The translations under genes and the position numbers were made by a program. DNA of 64,000 bases from Aquimarina aggregata (GTDB taxonomy: Bacteria; Bacteroidota; Bacteroidia; Flavobacteriales; Flavobacteriaceae): contig NZ_LQRT01000001.1 of the NCBI RefSeq assembly GCF_001632745.1, positions 62,001 to 126,000 on the forward strand, given 5' to 3'. Under the pieces are notes generated by a model. It was not told where the DNA came from, searched no databases, and worked only from the letters and a program-made list of their open reading frames with translations. Below, in pieces: positions 14,173 to 22,847 of this stretch; within the stretch, counting starts at the first letter, position 1; each line of letters starts with the position of its first letter.

Positions 14173-15810
14173 ATGAAAAAACAATTACTACACATTATTT
14201 TGTTACTATTTCCACTTTTGTTTGGATCTCTAGTAGTCAAAGCACAATCTTTTCCTTATGAATATATCATACGAAATGGCGCTCCATCGTCAAAAATAAA
14301 TTTGGTATTTGTTGGTGATGGATATCTGCCTAGTCAAATGAATAGATATATTTCGGATGTAACTTCGGCGACAAACAAGATGTTTCAAATGGAACCTTTT
14401 AGATCACTTAAGGGTAATTTTAATGTAATTGCTGTTAAGGTGCCGTCAAATTCCCAAGGAGCGGCAAGTTCACCAAATAATCTAATTAATAATTATTTTG
14501 GTAGTACTTTTAATTATAGCGGAATACAACGGCTTCTAGTTGCAACAAGAAGTGGAAGAATATCCAGTGTAATTAATAATTCGTTTCCGCAGTCTGATCA
14601 AGGAATAATTATAGTTAATGATTCCAGATATGGCGGATCAGGAGGAGCTTATGCTACACTTTCAACCAATAGTGCGGCTCCTGATCTTCTTGTGCATGAA
14701 CTAGGGCATAGTTATGCTGATTTGGCCGATGAATACTGGTTCAGAGCTCAAGAGAAAGCAAATCAGACTTCTAACGGAAGTTCTTCTACTAACAGATGGC
14801 GCCAATTTATTGGACGAGCTGGTGTAGGAATTTATCGCTATGAAAGCCCTGGGAGCAATTATTACAGACCTCATCAATCCTGTAAAATGCGTTATCTATC
14901 CAGTAATTTTTGCCTAGTTTGCCAAAATCATATCCGTAAGGTTACCAATAACCTAGGCGGAGATGGTGGTGGAGAAACCCTCGCTATTCCAGCAAATTTA
15001 GTAGCGCAAAATGTTGGAGCTACCTCATTTGGAATTACTTGGTCTAGTGTATCAAACGCATCTTCATATGACATACAATTATGGAATGGAAGCGATTGGA
15101 TAAATAAAGGCAACACTAGTACTACTTCATTTTCATTTTCAGGTCTAGTGCCCAATGGTACAGAGTATGCAAGGGTTCGTGCAACTAATTCTACAAGTGC
15201 AAGTGAATGGACCAGCTATGTTACCGTTCAACTTAATGGTACCGATGTAGCGACCCCTGCCCGACCTACAGATTTAAAATCTTACAATATAAACCCTACT
15301 TATTTTGGGATTTATTGGACCACTGTAGACGAAGCTACATCTTATGATATTCAAAGATGGACTGGAAGTGAATGGGAATTTCATGGAAATACTAGTTCTT
15401 ATTATTATTATTTAAATGACCTTCCTGCTGGCAGTACCCAGTATGTTAGAGTTAGGAGTAAAAATAGTGTAGGAACTAGTGACTATACAGAATATATTAC
15501 TGTTGTACTTGGCAGTGCTGGATCTTCGGCTCTTAGACCAGAAGAAAATCTACCTAATTCAAAAGAAGTAAAAAACCAAATTGCCTTATTTCCAAACCCA
15601 GTAACTCGCGAACTGCATATACAAGGCCCACCAGATCAAAATACCGGAGTAATTTCTGTTTTCGCACTATCCGGAGAATTAATTTTAGAAGAAAAATTTA
15701 ATACAGATACCCTAATGTTAGACGTGTCTGTATTACAATCAGGAACTTTTATTGTTATTGTAAAATATGACGATGGCTCTTCTATAGTCAAAAGATTTGT
15801 AAAAGAATAA
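14173..15810 (+). CDS. Secreted M64-type metallopeptidase with fibronectin III domains and type IX sorting domain
   Basis: A 545-residue exported protease. After a signal peptide (ending VKAQSF), the M64 (IgA-peptidase family) catalytic domain carries HELGHSYADLADEYW with H175, E176 and H179 as zinc/catalytic residues and the following Asp residues as in the family. NLVFVGDGYLPSQM near residue 45 is another family hallmark. Two fibronectin type III-like repeats follow (GITWSSVSNASSYDIQLWNG and GIYWTTVDEATSYDIQRWTG). The last 80 residues (ALFPNPVTRELHI, GTFIVIVKYDDGS) form a type IX sorting domain. Its natural substrate is unknown; the IgA activity of the founding member should not be assumed here. 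Confidence 0.88.
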   Translation: MKKQLLHIILLLFPLLFGSLVVKAQSFPYEYIIRNGAPSSKINLVFVGDGYLPSQMNRYISDVTSATNKMFQMEPFRSLKGNFNVIAVKVPSNSQGAASSPNNLINNYFGSTFNYSGIQRLLVATRSGRISSVINNSFPQSDQGIIIVNDSRYGGSGGAYATLSTNSAAPDLLVHELGHSYADLADEYWFRAQEKANQTSNGSSSTNRWRQFIGRAGVGIYRYESPGSNYYRPHQSCKMRYLSSNFCLVCQNHIRKVTNNLGGDGGGETLAIPANLVAQNVGATSFGITWSSVSNASSYDIQLWNGSDWINKGNTSTTSFSFSGLVPNGTEYARVRATNSTSASEWTSYVTVQLNGTDVATPARPTDLKSYNINPTYFGIYWTTVDEATSYDIQRWTGSEWEFHGNTSSYYYYLNDLPAGSTQYVRVRSKNSVGTSDYTEYITVVLGSAGSSALRPEENLPNSKEVKNQIALFPNPVTRELHIQGPPDQNTGVISVFALSGELILEEKFNTDTLMLDVSVLQSGTFIVIVKYDDGSSIVKRFVKE

Positions 15811-15840
15811 AAAAAGAGGCAGTCTAAAAAGATAATTTTT

Positions 15841-15914
15841 CTGTCATTTCGAGCGGAGTCGAGAAATTGTATATCTTGATTTTCAACACATTTCGACTCC
15901 GCTCAATGGGACAG
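15841..15914. repeat. Intergenic inverted repeat (GAGCGGAGTCGA element)
   Basis: The left arm 15841-15867 (CTGTCATTTCGAGCGGAGTC...) and the right arm 15890-15914 are imperfect inverted copies around an AT-rich centre, sharing GAGCGGAGTCGA. It is GC-richer than its surroundings. It lies 30 bp after the M64 gene and could fold as a terminator in either direction. Similar short palindromic elements are dispersed in flavobacterial genomes; I know this from general experience, not from this window. Confidence 0.6.
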
Positions 15915-16078
15915 ATTACAACTATCAATAATTTTCAGATATTTTTTTTAAAATCTATCAATTCGATATCCCAAAAAAGATTAGTTTTCTAAAACTCTTC
16001 AAATAAGTAATCCTGGTTTAAGTTAGATGTCATAAATTGAACTATTTGTAATTTGAACATTATATTTCTCTTTTTAAC

Positions 16079-16684
16079 ATGAATAAGAATCAATCTGAAG
16101 AAAGCTCGTATTGGACAAAACGATATGCCGAAAATCGAACTGGTTGGGATATTGGATATGCAGCAACGCCCTTTAAGAACTACATCGATCAATTAACTGA
16201 CAAAAGCATTAAAATCTTAATTCCTGGAGCTGGAAATGCCTATGAAGCCGAATATTTATTTCAAAACGGGTTTTATAATGTATACGTACTAGACATTTCT
16301 CAAACCCCGTTAGACTCTTTTTCAGAAAGAGTTTCTAATTTTCCAAAGTCACAATTATTACTAGGTGATTTCTTTACCTTATCTGGAGACTACGATCTAA
16401 TTTTAGAACAGACTTTCTTTTGCTCATTTGTTCCTACCCCTGAAAATAGGTTTGCCTATGTAAAACAAATGGCAAACCTCTTAACAACAAATGGTAAACT
16501 TGTAGGGCTTTGGTTCGACATACCACTTACAGGAGATATGGAGAAACGCCCTTTTGGCGGAGATAAACAGCTTTATCTTTCCTATTTAGAAACCTATTTT
16601 AATACCGTCACCTTTGAAAAATGTTACAATTCTATTCCTGAAAGACTAGGAAATGAATTCTTCGGAATTTTTTTAAAAAAATAG
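16079..16684 (+). CDS. TPMT-family SAM-dependent methyltransferase
   Basis: A 201-residue cytoplasmic enzyme of the thiopurine S-methyltransferase family. It has the family N-terminus SYWTKRYAENRTGWDIGYAATP, a SAM-binding motif I at ILIPGAGNAYEAEYLF, the acidic end of strand 2 at VYVLDIS, and LEQTFFCSFVP as motif post-II. Bacterial relatives methylate thiol, halide, selenium or tellurium compounds, and the substrate cannot be told here. It stands alone and converges with the E1 gene, with only 5 bp between stops. Confidence 0.85.
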   Translation: MNKNQSEESSYWTKRYAENRTGWDIGYAATPFKNYIDQLTDKSIKILIPGAGNAYEAEYLFQNGFYNVYVLDISQTPLDSFSERVSNFPKSQLLLGDFFTLSGDYDLILEQTFFCSFVPTPENRFAYVKQMANLLTTNGKLVGLWFDIPLTGDMEKRPFGGDKQLYLSYLETYFNTVTFEKCYNSIPERLGNEFFGIFLKK

Positions 16685-16689
16685 CTGTT

Positions 16690-18789
16690 CTAATATTTTA
16701 GTAATTCCTCGATTTTAATTTTTACTTTTTCTGTTGAAGGAATCATTGTTTGTTCTAACGTACTATTTAAAGGAATTGCAGGCATATTTTCTGATCCAAT
16801 GGTTACTACTGGAGCATCTAAATACCTAAAACATTCTTCTTGAATTTTTCCTGCCAAGGCTCTTGCAAATGAATTATTACTTGGTTCTTCTGTAACAACA
16901 AGGCACTTTTTACTTTTCTTTACAGATTCCATTATTGTTTCCTCATCCAGAGGGTACAGCGTTCGCAAATCAATTATTTCTACTGTTTCTTTTCTGTCTT
17001 TTGTAGCATTTAAAGCCCAATGTACTCCCATACCATAAGTAACTACAGTAAGTGTTTCTTTTTCATCTTGTGGCCATATTTGTTGTACAATATTTGCTTT
17101 TCCAAAAGGTAAGACATAATCTTCTGAAGGTTCTATTGTTCTGGCAGCATCTGTTCCTTTAACTTTAGACCAATACAATCCTTTATGCTCTAAAATGACT
17201 ACAGGATTAGGGTCGTAATAAGCAGCTTTCATTAACCCTTTTAGATCAGCACCATTACTAGGGTATGCAATTTTAATTCCGCGAATATTTGTAATTACCG
17301 ACTCTACTGATGAAGAATGATATGGCCCACCACTACCGTATGCTCCAATAGGAACTCTTAATATCATTGAAACTGGCCATTTACCATTTGATAGGTAACA
17401 AGAGCGGCTCACTTCGGTAAATAATTGATTAAGACCTGGCCAAATATAATCGGCAAACTGCACCTCTACAATTGGTTTTAATCCTACAGCCGACATCCCA
17501 ACGGTAGACCCAACAATAAATGCTTCTTGAATTGGAGTATTAAATACACGTTCATCACCAAACTTTTGAGCCAATGTAGCTGCCTCTCTAAACACACCTC
17601 CTAAACGTCCGCCTACGTCCTGACCATATAAAAGACATTCTTTATGTTTCTTCATTAATTCTTCTACCGCAAATAAAGCGCAATCAACCATAACAACTTC
17701 TTCTTTGTCAGATGGTGATCTTTCTCCTTTTTCTTCGGTAATTGGTGTTGGCGCAAAATCATGAGTAAACAGATCTTCAGGTTTTGGATCTTCTGCTTTA
17801 AGCGCTTCTTCAAGGTCTTTACTTACCTTATTTTTTGCATCTTCTTCTAACGCATTAATTTCATCTTCTGTAAATCCATTTGATAATAATTGATTTCTTA
17901 ATACTGGATACGGATCACGAGAACGTGCTTCTTCTAAATCATCTCGATACCACTCCATTCGCACTCCTGATGTATGGTGATTTAATAAAGGTACTCTTGC
18001 ATGTACTAAGATGGGTCTTCTTTCTTCGCGAATTGTTTTAATAACCTCTTGCAAAGCAAGATAACTCTCTGTAAAATTGGCTCCATCAATAGTAATCGCA
18101 TCTAATCCATTAAACCCATTAGCATATTCAAAAGCGCTTTGCGCTCTGGTTTCGGCCGCATTAGCCGATATATCCCAACCATTATCTTGTACTAGGTACA
18201 ATATTGGTAACTGTTTTAAAGCCGCCATTTGAAAAGCTTCTGCTATCTCTCCTTCGGTAACCGATGCATCACCTAACGAGCACACGACCAGAGGCGCAGC
18301 CATAGGCTGTTTTACTATCTCACTCTTATCTAAATCATCTTGCGAAGTGTGATCAATTCCTATTATTTCTTTATACTGCATTCCCATAGCAACCCCGGTA
18401 GCAGGAATTGCCTGCATTCCTGTTGCAGAGGATTGATGAGGAATTTTAGGCTTATCAGCATCCCGCAAACTAGGATGTGAATAATATGTTCTTCCACCAG
18501 AAAAGGGATCTTCCTTTTTAGCCAATAACTGTAGCATTAAATCATATGGTCGCATTCCTATACCTAGCAATAAAGAATCATCACGATAATAAGGAAATGC
18601 ATAATCTTGAGGTAGCAACTGCATAGCTAATGCTATCTGAATTGCCTCATGCCCTCTTGATGTAGCATGTACATATTTTGATACCGTTTTAAAATTCTCT
18701 TCATAAAGCTCTGTCATACTTTTTGCAGTACACAATGTAGAGAATGCCTTTTGTAATATTTCTTTTGTTATTGTTTTTTGGGCTAACAT
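16690..18789 (-). CDS. 2-oxoacid (branched-chain type) dehydrogenase E1, fused alpha and beta subunits
   Basis: A thiamine-diphosphate enzyme that decarboxylates a 2-oxoacid and transfers the acyl group to E2 lipoyl groups. Residues 1-350 are the alpha part, with the ThDP motif GDASVTEGEIAEAFQMAAL...QDNGWDIS. Residues 370-699 are the beta part (ECLLYGQDVGGRLGGVFREA, VEVQFADYIWPGLNQLFTEV). Fusion of the two is common in Bacteroidota. I chose ATG 18789; a TTG three codons upstream is in frame but less likely. It is the last gene after E2 and an aminotransferase. No E3 gene is in the window. Substrates could be branched-chain 2-oxoacids or, given the paa genes, phenylpyruvate. Confidence 0.88.
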   Translation of the reverse strand: MLAQKTITKEILQKAFSTLCTAKSMTELYEENFKTVSKYVHATSRGHEAIQIALAMQLLPQDYAFPYYRDDSLLLGIGMRPYDLMLQLLAKKEDPFSGGRTYYSHPSLRDADKPKIPHQSSATGMQAIPATGVAMGMQYKEIIGIDHTSQDDLDKSEIVKQPMAAPLVVCSLGDASVTEGEIAEAFQMAALKQLPILYLVQDNGWDISANAAETRAQSAFEYANGFNGLDAITIDGANFTESYLALQEVIKTIREERRPILVHARVPLLNHHTSGVRMEWYRDDLEEARSRDPYPVLRNQLLSNGFTEDEINALEEDAKNKVSKDLEEALKAEDPKPEDLFTHDFAPTPITEEKGERSPSDKEEVVMVDCALFAVEELMKKHKECLLYGQDVGGRLGGVFREAATLAQKFGDERVFNTPIQEAFIVGSTVGMSAVGLKPIVEVQFADYIWPGLNQLFTEVSRSCYLSNGKWPVSMILRVPIGAYGSGGPYHSSSVESVITNIRGIKIAYPSNGADLKGLMKAAYYDPNPVVILEHKGLYWSKVKGTDAARTIEPSEDYVLPFGKANIVQQIWPQDEKETLTVVTYGMGVHWALNATKDRKETVEIIDLRTLYPLDEETIMESVKKSKKCLVVTEEPSNNSFARALAGKIQEECFRYLDAPVVTIGSENMPAIPLNSTLEQTMIPSTEKVKIKIEELLKY

Positions 18790-18850
18790 ATTTTTCAATT
18801 TTTGACTTACGATATTTCAGTATTGTCTTCTTGTAAGTCGCAAGTTCAAA

Positions 18851-19924
18851 TTATCCTACTTTTTCTTCAACATCTACTGGTATTATCCAGCCATGGATAT
18901 CATCTCTCTTTTGCACTTTAATTTCATCCAAAGTATTTTTTACATCGATACTTACTGGATTAGTTTCGGGTAATGTAATCACCTCATCCTCATAACCTAT
19001 TGCCTCTACCATTGCTATTGCAACTGCAGTTCCTGTCCCAAAAGCTTCTTCAAGCTTTCCTTCTTTGGAATATGCAATAACTTCGTCGATCGTAATCGGT
19101 CGCTCTTCTACTTCAAAACCTTTATCTTTTAGTAATGTGATTACACTATCTCTTGTAATTCCTTTTAGTATAGAGCCATTGGTACTTGGTGTAATAAACT
19201 TACCAGCTACTTTAAAAAAGATATTCATTGTTCCTACTTCTTGAACATATTTATGCTCATTGGCATCTAACCATAACACTTGGTCATATCCTTTGGCTTT
19301 AGCCTTTTCTGTAGGTAAAATAGCTGCCGCATAATTACCCGCCGCTTTTGCTTCTCCTGTTCCCCCATCGGCTGCCCGTATATATTCTGTTTCTGCGTAT
19401 AGTCTAATTTTTTTTGTAAAAAATGGGCCAGCAGGAGAGCATATTACAATAAACTTGTAGCTTGTTGCGGCTCTCATTCCTATAAAAGGTTCATCTGCAT
19501 ACATAAAAGGGCGCAAGTATAATGCACTTCCTTCTTGTGGTGGAATCCAAGCCTGTTCTATACCTACAATTTGCTTTACCGCTTCAACAAATAGTTTTTC
19601 TGGCACTGCCGGCATTCCCATTCTGGCTGCGCTATGATTAAATCGTTTGGCATTCTCTTCGGGTCTAAACAACAACGGTGTATTATTATTTCCAACTGTT
19701 GCTTTCATTCCTTCAAAAATGGCCTGTCCGTAATGTAACGCCATTGCCGCAGGATGTGTGGGAATTAATTCTAAAGGTTCAATTCTTGGGTTATTCCATT
19801 TTCCGTCTTCATATTCACAAATAAACATATGATCCGTAAAAGTTCTTCCTAAAGGAATAGTAGAAAAATCGATATCCTTTAGTTTAGAATTTGTGGTTCT
19901 TGTAGTTTTAATCTGCATTTCCAT
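18851..19924 (-). CDS. ilvE: Branched-chain amino acid aminotransferase
   Basis: A 357-residue PLP fold-type IV aminotransferase of the long BCAT2-like type. Seen are HYGQAIFEGMKA near residue 65, RPFMYADEPFIG, the lysine-containing GGTGEAKAAGNYAAAI (the PLP-binding lysine lies in this area) and EVGTMNIFFK. It interconverts Leu/Ile/Val with their 2-oxoacids; many family members also accept aromatic amino acids. It lies between E2 and E1 of a 2-oxoacid dehydrogenase, so the three together would turn an amino acid into an acyl-CoA. Gaps of 126 bp and 61 bp flank it. M1 and M3 are both possible starts. Confidence 0.9.
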   Translation of the reverse strand: MEMQIKTTRTTNSKLKDIDFSTIPLGRTFTDHMFICEYEDGKWNNPRIEPLELIPTHPAAMALHYGQAIFEGMKATVGNNNTPLLFRPEENAKRFNHSAARMGMPAVPEKLFVEAVKQIVGIEQAWIPPQEGSALYLRPFMYADEPFIGMRAATSYKFIVICSPAGPFFTKKIRLYAETEYIRAADGGTGEAKAAGNYAAAILPTEKAKAKGYDQVLWLDANEHKYVQEVGTMNIFFKVAGKFITPSTNGSILKGITRDSVITLLKDKGFEVEERPITIDEVIAYSKEGKLEEAFGTGTAVAIAMVEAIGYEDEVITLPETNPVSIDVKNTLDEIKVQKRDDIHGWIIPVDVEEKVG

Positions 19925-19943
19925 TTTTTTTATTTAGTGCACA

Positions 19944-20040
19944 TCCCTTTGGGTCGGGCTATTCGCTATATCTTTTTTAATTTTTCGCACTTCGACAAGC
20001 CTAGTGTGACAATTAAAAAGGATACCACTTCTATCCCTTG
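19944..20040. repeat. Intergenic stem-loop element between E2 and ilvE
   Basis: The outer arms TATCTTTTTTAATT (19969-19982) and AATTAAAAAGGATA (20011-20024) pair with one mismatch around CACTTCGACAAGCCTAGTG. Flanks read GGGTCGGGCTATTCGC on one side and ACTTCTATCCCTTGCGC on the other. The pattern looks like a dispersed flavobacterial intergenic repeat, recalled from general experience. It sits inside the E2-ilvE gap and may affect mRNA stability. Confidence 0.55.
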
Positions 20041-20050
20041 CGCATTTAAT

Positions 20051-21361
20051 TTATATTTCTCTATTGCTATCAAAAGCTTCTAACTCATCTCCTACTTTAC
20101 GTAAAAATGATCCTCCTAAGAAGCCATCTACAACTCTATGATCAAAGGATAGTGATAAATACATCATACTTCTAATAGCTATCTCATCTCCTTTTTCTGT
20201 TGTAATCACTTCTGGTCGTTTTTTAATAATCCCTAAAGCTAGTATCGCAACCTCAGGTTGATTTATGATTGGTGTCCCCATTAAGCTACCAAATGTTCCT
20301 ACATTAGAAATTGTGAAGGTACTTCCCCCGATCTCATCAGGTTTTAATGCATTATTTCTTGCACTATTTGCCAAGTGATTTACATTTTTTGCTAACCCCA
20401 AAAGATTCTTTTCATCTGCATTTCTTACAACAGGAACAATTAGGTTTCCACTTGGTAATGCTGTCGCCATACCTATGTTTATATCTTTACGGACGACTAT
20501 ATTTTTATCATCTACAGAAACATTGATCATTGGGTATTCTTGAATAGCTTTGGCAACTGCTTCAACAAAAATGGGAGTATATGTTAGTTTCTCACCATGT
20601 TTCTCTTGAAATTCAATCTTCACTTTATTTCTCCAATTAACAATATTGGTGACATCAACTTCGATATAACTGGTGACATGTGGCGATGTATGTTTAGAAT
20701 ACACCATATGATCTGCAATCATTTTGCGCATACGATCCATTTCTACAATGCGATCTTTTCCTTCTGTAAATGGGATCTGTGGTGCAGCATAGGTTGATTT
20801 TTGTACCTGTGGTGCTTGAGGTATGCTTTGTAGCGGATATTTTCTGTGCTTTAAGTATTGCATCACATCACTTTTGCGAATTCGTCCATCTACTCCCGTT
20901 CCAGGGATACTTTGCACTTCTTCTAGCGATAAATTTTCTTTTTGGGCAATACTTATAATTAACGGTGATAAAAATGCATCTGGATTAACTACCAATTTTT
21001 GTTGAACCACACCTACCTTTACGGCATTATTATTACTCTTGACAATATCTCTTTTAGGAGTATCTTTTTTAGAAATAGAGGTATTCTCTTCTTCTTTTAC
21101 TTCTGTAGCTACTTGGCTAGCATCTGCATGTATTAAAGCAATAACTTTTCCTATCTCGACTACTTCATTAGGCTCAAACAATATTTTAGCAATTACTCCA
21201 GTACAAGGAGAAGGAACTTCAGAATCCACTTTATCTGTAGCCACTTCAAGGATCGTTTCATCTTCTTCTACAGAATCTCCAACCTTCTTTAACCAATTAA
21301 GAATGGTAGCTTCTGATATACTTTCACCCATTTTGGGCATTTTTAATTCTACTGTTGTCAT
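20051..21361 (-). CDS. 2-oxoacid dehydrogenase E2 (dihydrolipoamide acyltransferase)
   Basis: A 436-residue acyltransferase core of a 2-oxoacid dehydrogenase complex. The N-terminal lipoyl domain has EVATDKVDSEVPSP with the lipoylated Lys around position 43. A peripheral subunit-binding domain follows (LSPLIISIAQKENLSLEEVQ, GTGVDGRIRKSDVMQYL). The catalytic domain ends with SFDHRVVDGFLGG, holding the active-site His and Asp. Sequence alone does not fix the acyl group (branched-chain, aryl-acetyl or other). A palindrome resembling the paa operator lies 7 bp upstream of its start codon, linking its control to the paa genes. Confidence 0.88.
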   Translation of the reverse strand: MTTVELKMPKMGESISEATILNWLKKVGDSVEEDETILEVATDKVDSEVPSPCTGVIAKILFEPNEVVEIGKVIALIHADASQVATEVKEEENTSISKKDTPKRDIVKSNNNAVKVGVVQQKLVVNPDAFLSPLIISIAQKENLSLEEVQSIPGTGVDGRIRKSDVMQYLKHRKYPLQSIPQAPQVQKSTYAAPQIPFTEGKDRIVEMDRMRKMIADHMVYSKHTSPHVTSYIEVDVTNIVNWRNKVKIEFQEKHGEKLTYTPIFVEAVAKAIQEYPMINVSVDDKNIVVRKDINIGMATALPSGNLIVPVVRNADEKNLLGLAKNVNHLANSARNNALKPDEIGGSTFTISNVGTFGSLMGTPIINQPEVAILALGIIKKRPEVITTEKGDEIAIRSMMYLSLSFDHRVVDGFLGGSFLRKVGDELEAFDSNREI

Positions 21362-21367
21362 TTGGTT

Positions 21368-21385
21368 AACTAATGTTCGTTAGTT
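21368..21385. promoter_or_regulatory. Palindromic operator candidate upstream of E2
   Basis: AACTAATGTTCGTTAGTT is an inverted repeat with 6-bp arms (AACTAA/TTAGTT) and a 6-bp centre. The pattern ACTAA-N6-TTAGT and its spacing are the same as in the perfect palindrome at the paaE promoter (33921-33942). It is therefore a candidate second binding site for the TetR regulator at 33991-34560. It starts only 7 bp from the E2 start codon, so any promoter must lie just upstream or overlap; I found no exact TAnnTTTG there. Confidence 0.5.
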
Positions 21386-21444
21386 TATGATTTATATATT
21401 GTCTATAGACCTCATACGCTTTTAAAACCTATTGGGTCTCTTCG

Positions 21445-22041
21445 TTATTTGTTTCTAAATTCTTCTAATGTTTTATAAAACGCTTCTTGAGTAGATCTTT
21501 GTTTTGGTACTTCTTGCAAAGGCTCTACTTCTTTTAATGATTCAAAACAATCCGCAGGTAACTGTTGATACAACTTAGTTCCTTTTGTTTTCCAGTCGAT
21601 CATATCATCGCTTACCTCTTTGATTACTTTGGCTGGATTACCTACAATTAAACTTCGAGCAGCAAAGATGGTTTTAGCTTTTACAAAGGACATCGCTCCT
21701 ACAATACATTCATCTCCTATTTCTGCGTCGTCCATAATTACCGTATTCATACCAATCAAACAATTACGTCCTAAATTGGCTCCATGTACTACCGCTCCGT
21801 GTCCAACATGTGCACTTTCTTTTAATATAATTGATTTACCAGGAAACATATGCACTGTACAATTTTCTTGTACATTAACACCATCTTCAAGAATAATTTC
21901 TCCCCAGTCTCCTCGTATTGCTGCACCAGGACCTATGTAACAATTTTTACCAATAATTACATTTCCTGTTACTGCAGCAAGAGGATGCACAAAACTAGAT
22001 TCGTGCACTACGGGTATATATCCTTTGAAGCTATATATCAT
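21445..22041 (-). CDS. paaY: Hexapeptide-repeat protein of the phenylacetate cluster (PaaY-like)
   Basis: A 198-residue left-handed beta-helix protein of the gamma-carbonic-anhydrase-like family. Hexapeptide repeats are seen through residues 20-130 (VIIGKNCYIGPGAAIRGD, CLIGMNTVIMDDAEIGDECI). Candidate metal-ligand His residues are HVGHGAVVHG. PaaY is a thioesterase that relieves inhibition of the paa pathway by dead-end CoA adducts in E. coli. Its start overlaps the stop of the upstream crotonase gene by 4 bp, so it is translationally coupled and part of the paa operon. Confidence 0.82.
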   Translation of the reverse strand: MIYSFKGYIPVVHESSFVHPLAAVTGNVIIGKNCYIGPGAAIRGDWGEIILEDGVNVQENCTVHMFPGKSIILKESAHVGHGAVVHGANLGRNCLIGMNTVIMDDAEIGDECIVGAMSFVKAKTIFAARSLIVGNPAKVIKEVSDDMIDWKTKGTKLYQQLPADCFESLKEVEPLQEVPKQRSTQEAFYKTLEEFRNK

Positions 22042-22790
22042 TTAAACCTTTTTAGTGTTTCTTTTGTAAATTCACTTAGCACTAATCTGCCACTGATTAC
22101 AGCCCTATCTGCTAATAAAGTATCCCAATTTTCTGTACCCGCCCAGAACGCTTTTTTCATCTCGGCCATAGCTTCAGGATTATAAGAGCATAAATGTTCT
22201 GCAAAAGTTTTTACTTCTTCGTCTAATGTTTCTATATCTTCAAAAACTTTAGTGAACAACCCTTTATCTTTTGCCCACTCGGCATCATAAAACGAATTTG
22301 CATCTATGGCAATCTGGGTCATTGCTGATAGTCCTATTTTACGTTCGACCGCAGGTCCAACTACAAATGGGCCAATACCAACATTAAGTTCACTTAATTT
22401 TATAGACGCGTATTTTGTTGCCATACAATAATCCGTAGCTGCTGCAACTCCTACTCCACCTCCAACAGTCTTTCCTTGGATTCTTCCGATAATAAACTTT
22501 GGACACTTGCGCATCGCATTAATTACGTTAGCAAAGCCTGAGAAAAATACCTTTCCTGTTTCGGCATCATCAATCGTTATAAGTTCTTTAAAACTAGCTC
22601 CTGCACAAAAGGTTCTGTCTCTTCCACTTTTTAAAACAATGACTTTTATATCCTCATTTTCTCCGGCATCGGTAATCGTTTGAGCTAATTTTGCCAGAAT
22701 ATCTCCTGGTAATGAATTATGAGCAGGGTGAAAAAACTCTATAATCCCTACTTGATTTTCTATAGTTATGTTAACGTATGGTTGTGTCAT
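22038..22790 (-). CDS. Enoyl-CoA hydratase/isomerase family protein (PaaF position)
   Basis: A 250-residue crotonase-fold protein with an oxyanion-hole strand (FCAGASFKEL) and GKTVGGGVGVAAATDYC. By position in the operon it would hydrate 2,3-dehydroadipyl-CoA as PaaF does. However, where typical hydratases have the first catalytic Glu (GAGCEL in E. coli PaaF), this protein has Gly (GGGVGV); the second Glu is present in KLSELNVG. That arrangement is also found in the methylglutaconyl-CoA hydratase (LiuC) branch, so the exact substrate is uncertain. It overlaps paaY by 4 bp. Confidence 0.78.
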   Translation of the reverse strand: MTQPYVNITIENQVGIIEFFHPAHNSLPGDILAKLAQTITDAGENEDIKVIVLKSGRDRTFCAGASFKELITIDDAETGKVFFSGFANVINAMRKCPKFIIGRIQGKTVGGGVGVAAATDYCMATKYASIKLSELNVGIGPFVVGPAVERKIGLSAMTQIAIDANSFYDAEWAKDKGLFTKVFEDIETLDEEVKTFAEHLCSYNPEAMAEMKKAFWAGTENWDTLLADRAVISGRLVLSEFTKETLKRFK

Positions 22791-22847
22791 AATATTTGTT
22801 TTGTTATAACATACATCTGTATAGTATGTACAACACTTAATTAGTAT

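Noticed and set aside
18804..18839. GACTTAC...GTAAGTC inverted repeat between ilvE and the E1 gene
   Set aside because: Only 7-bp arms with a 22-base spacer and no T-tract; too weak to call a terminator or operator.
22809..22829. ACATAC...GTATGT inverted repeat upstream of the paaF-like gene
   Set aside because: Short arms in an AT-rich gap of an operon and no match to the ACTAA-N6-TTAGT sites; likely chance.
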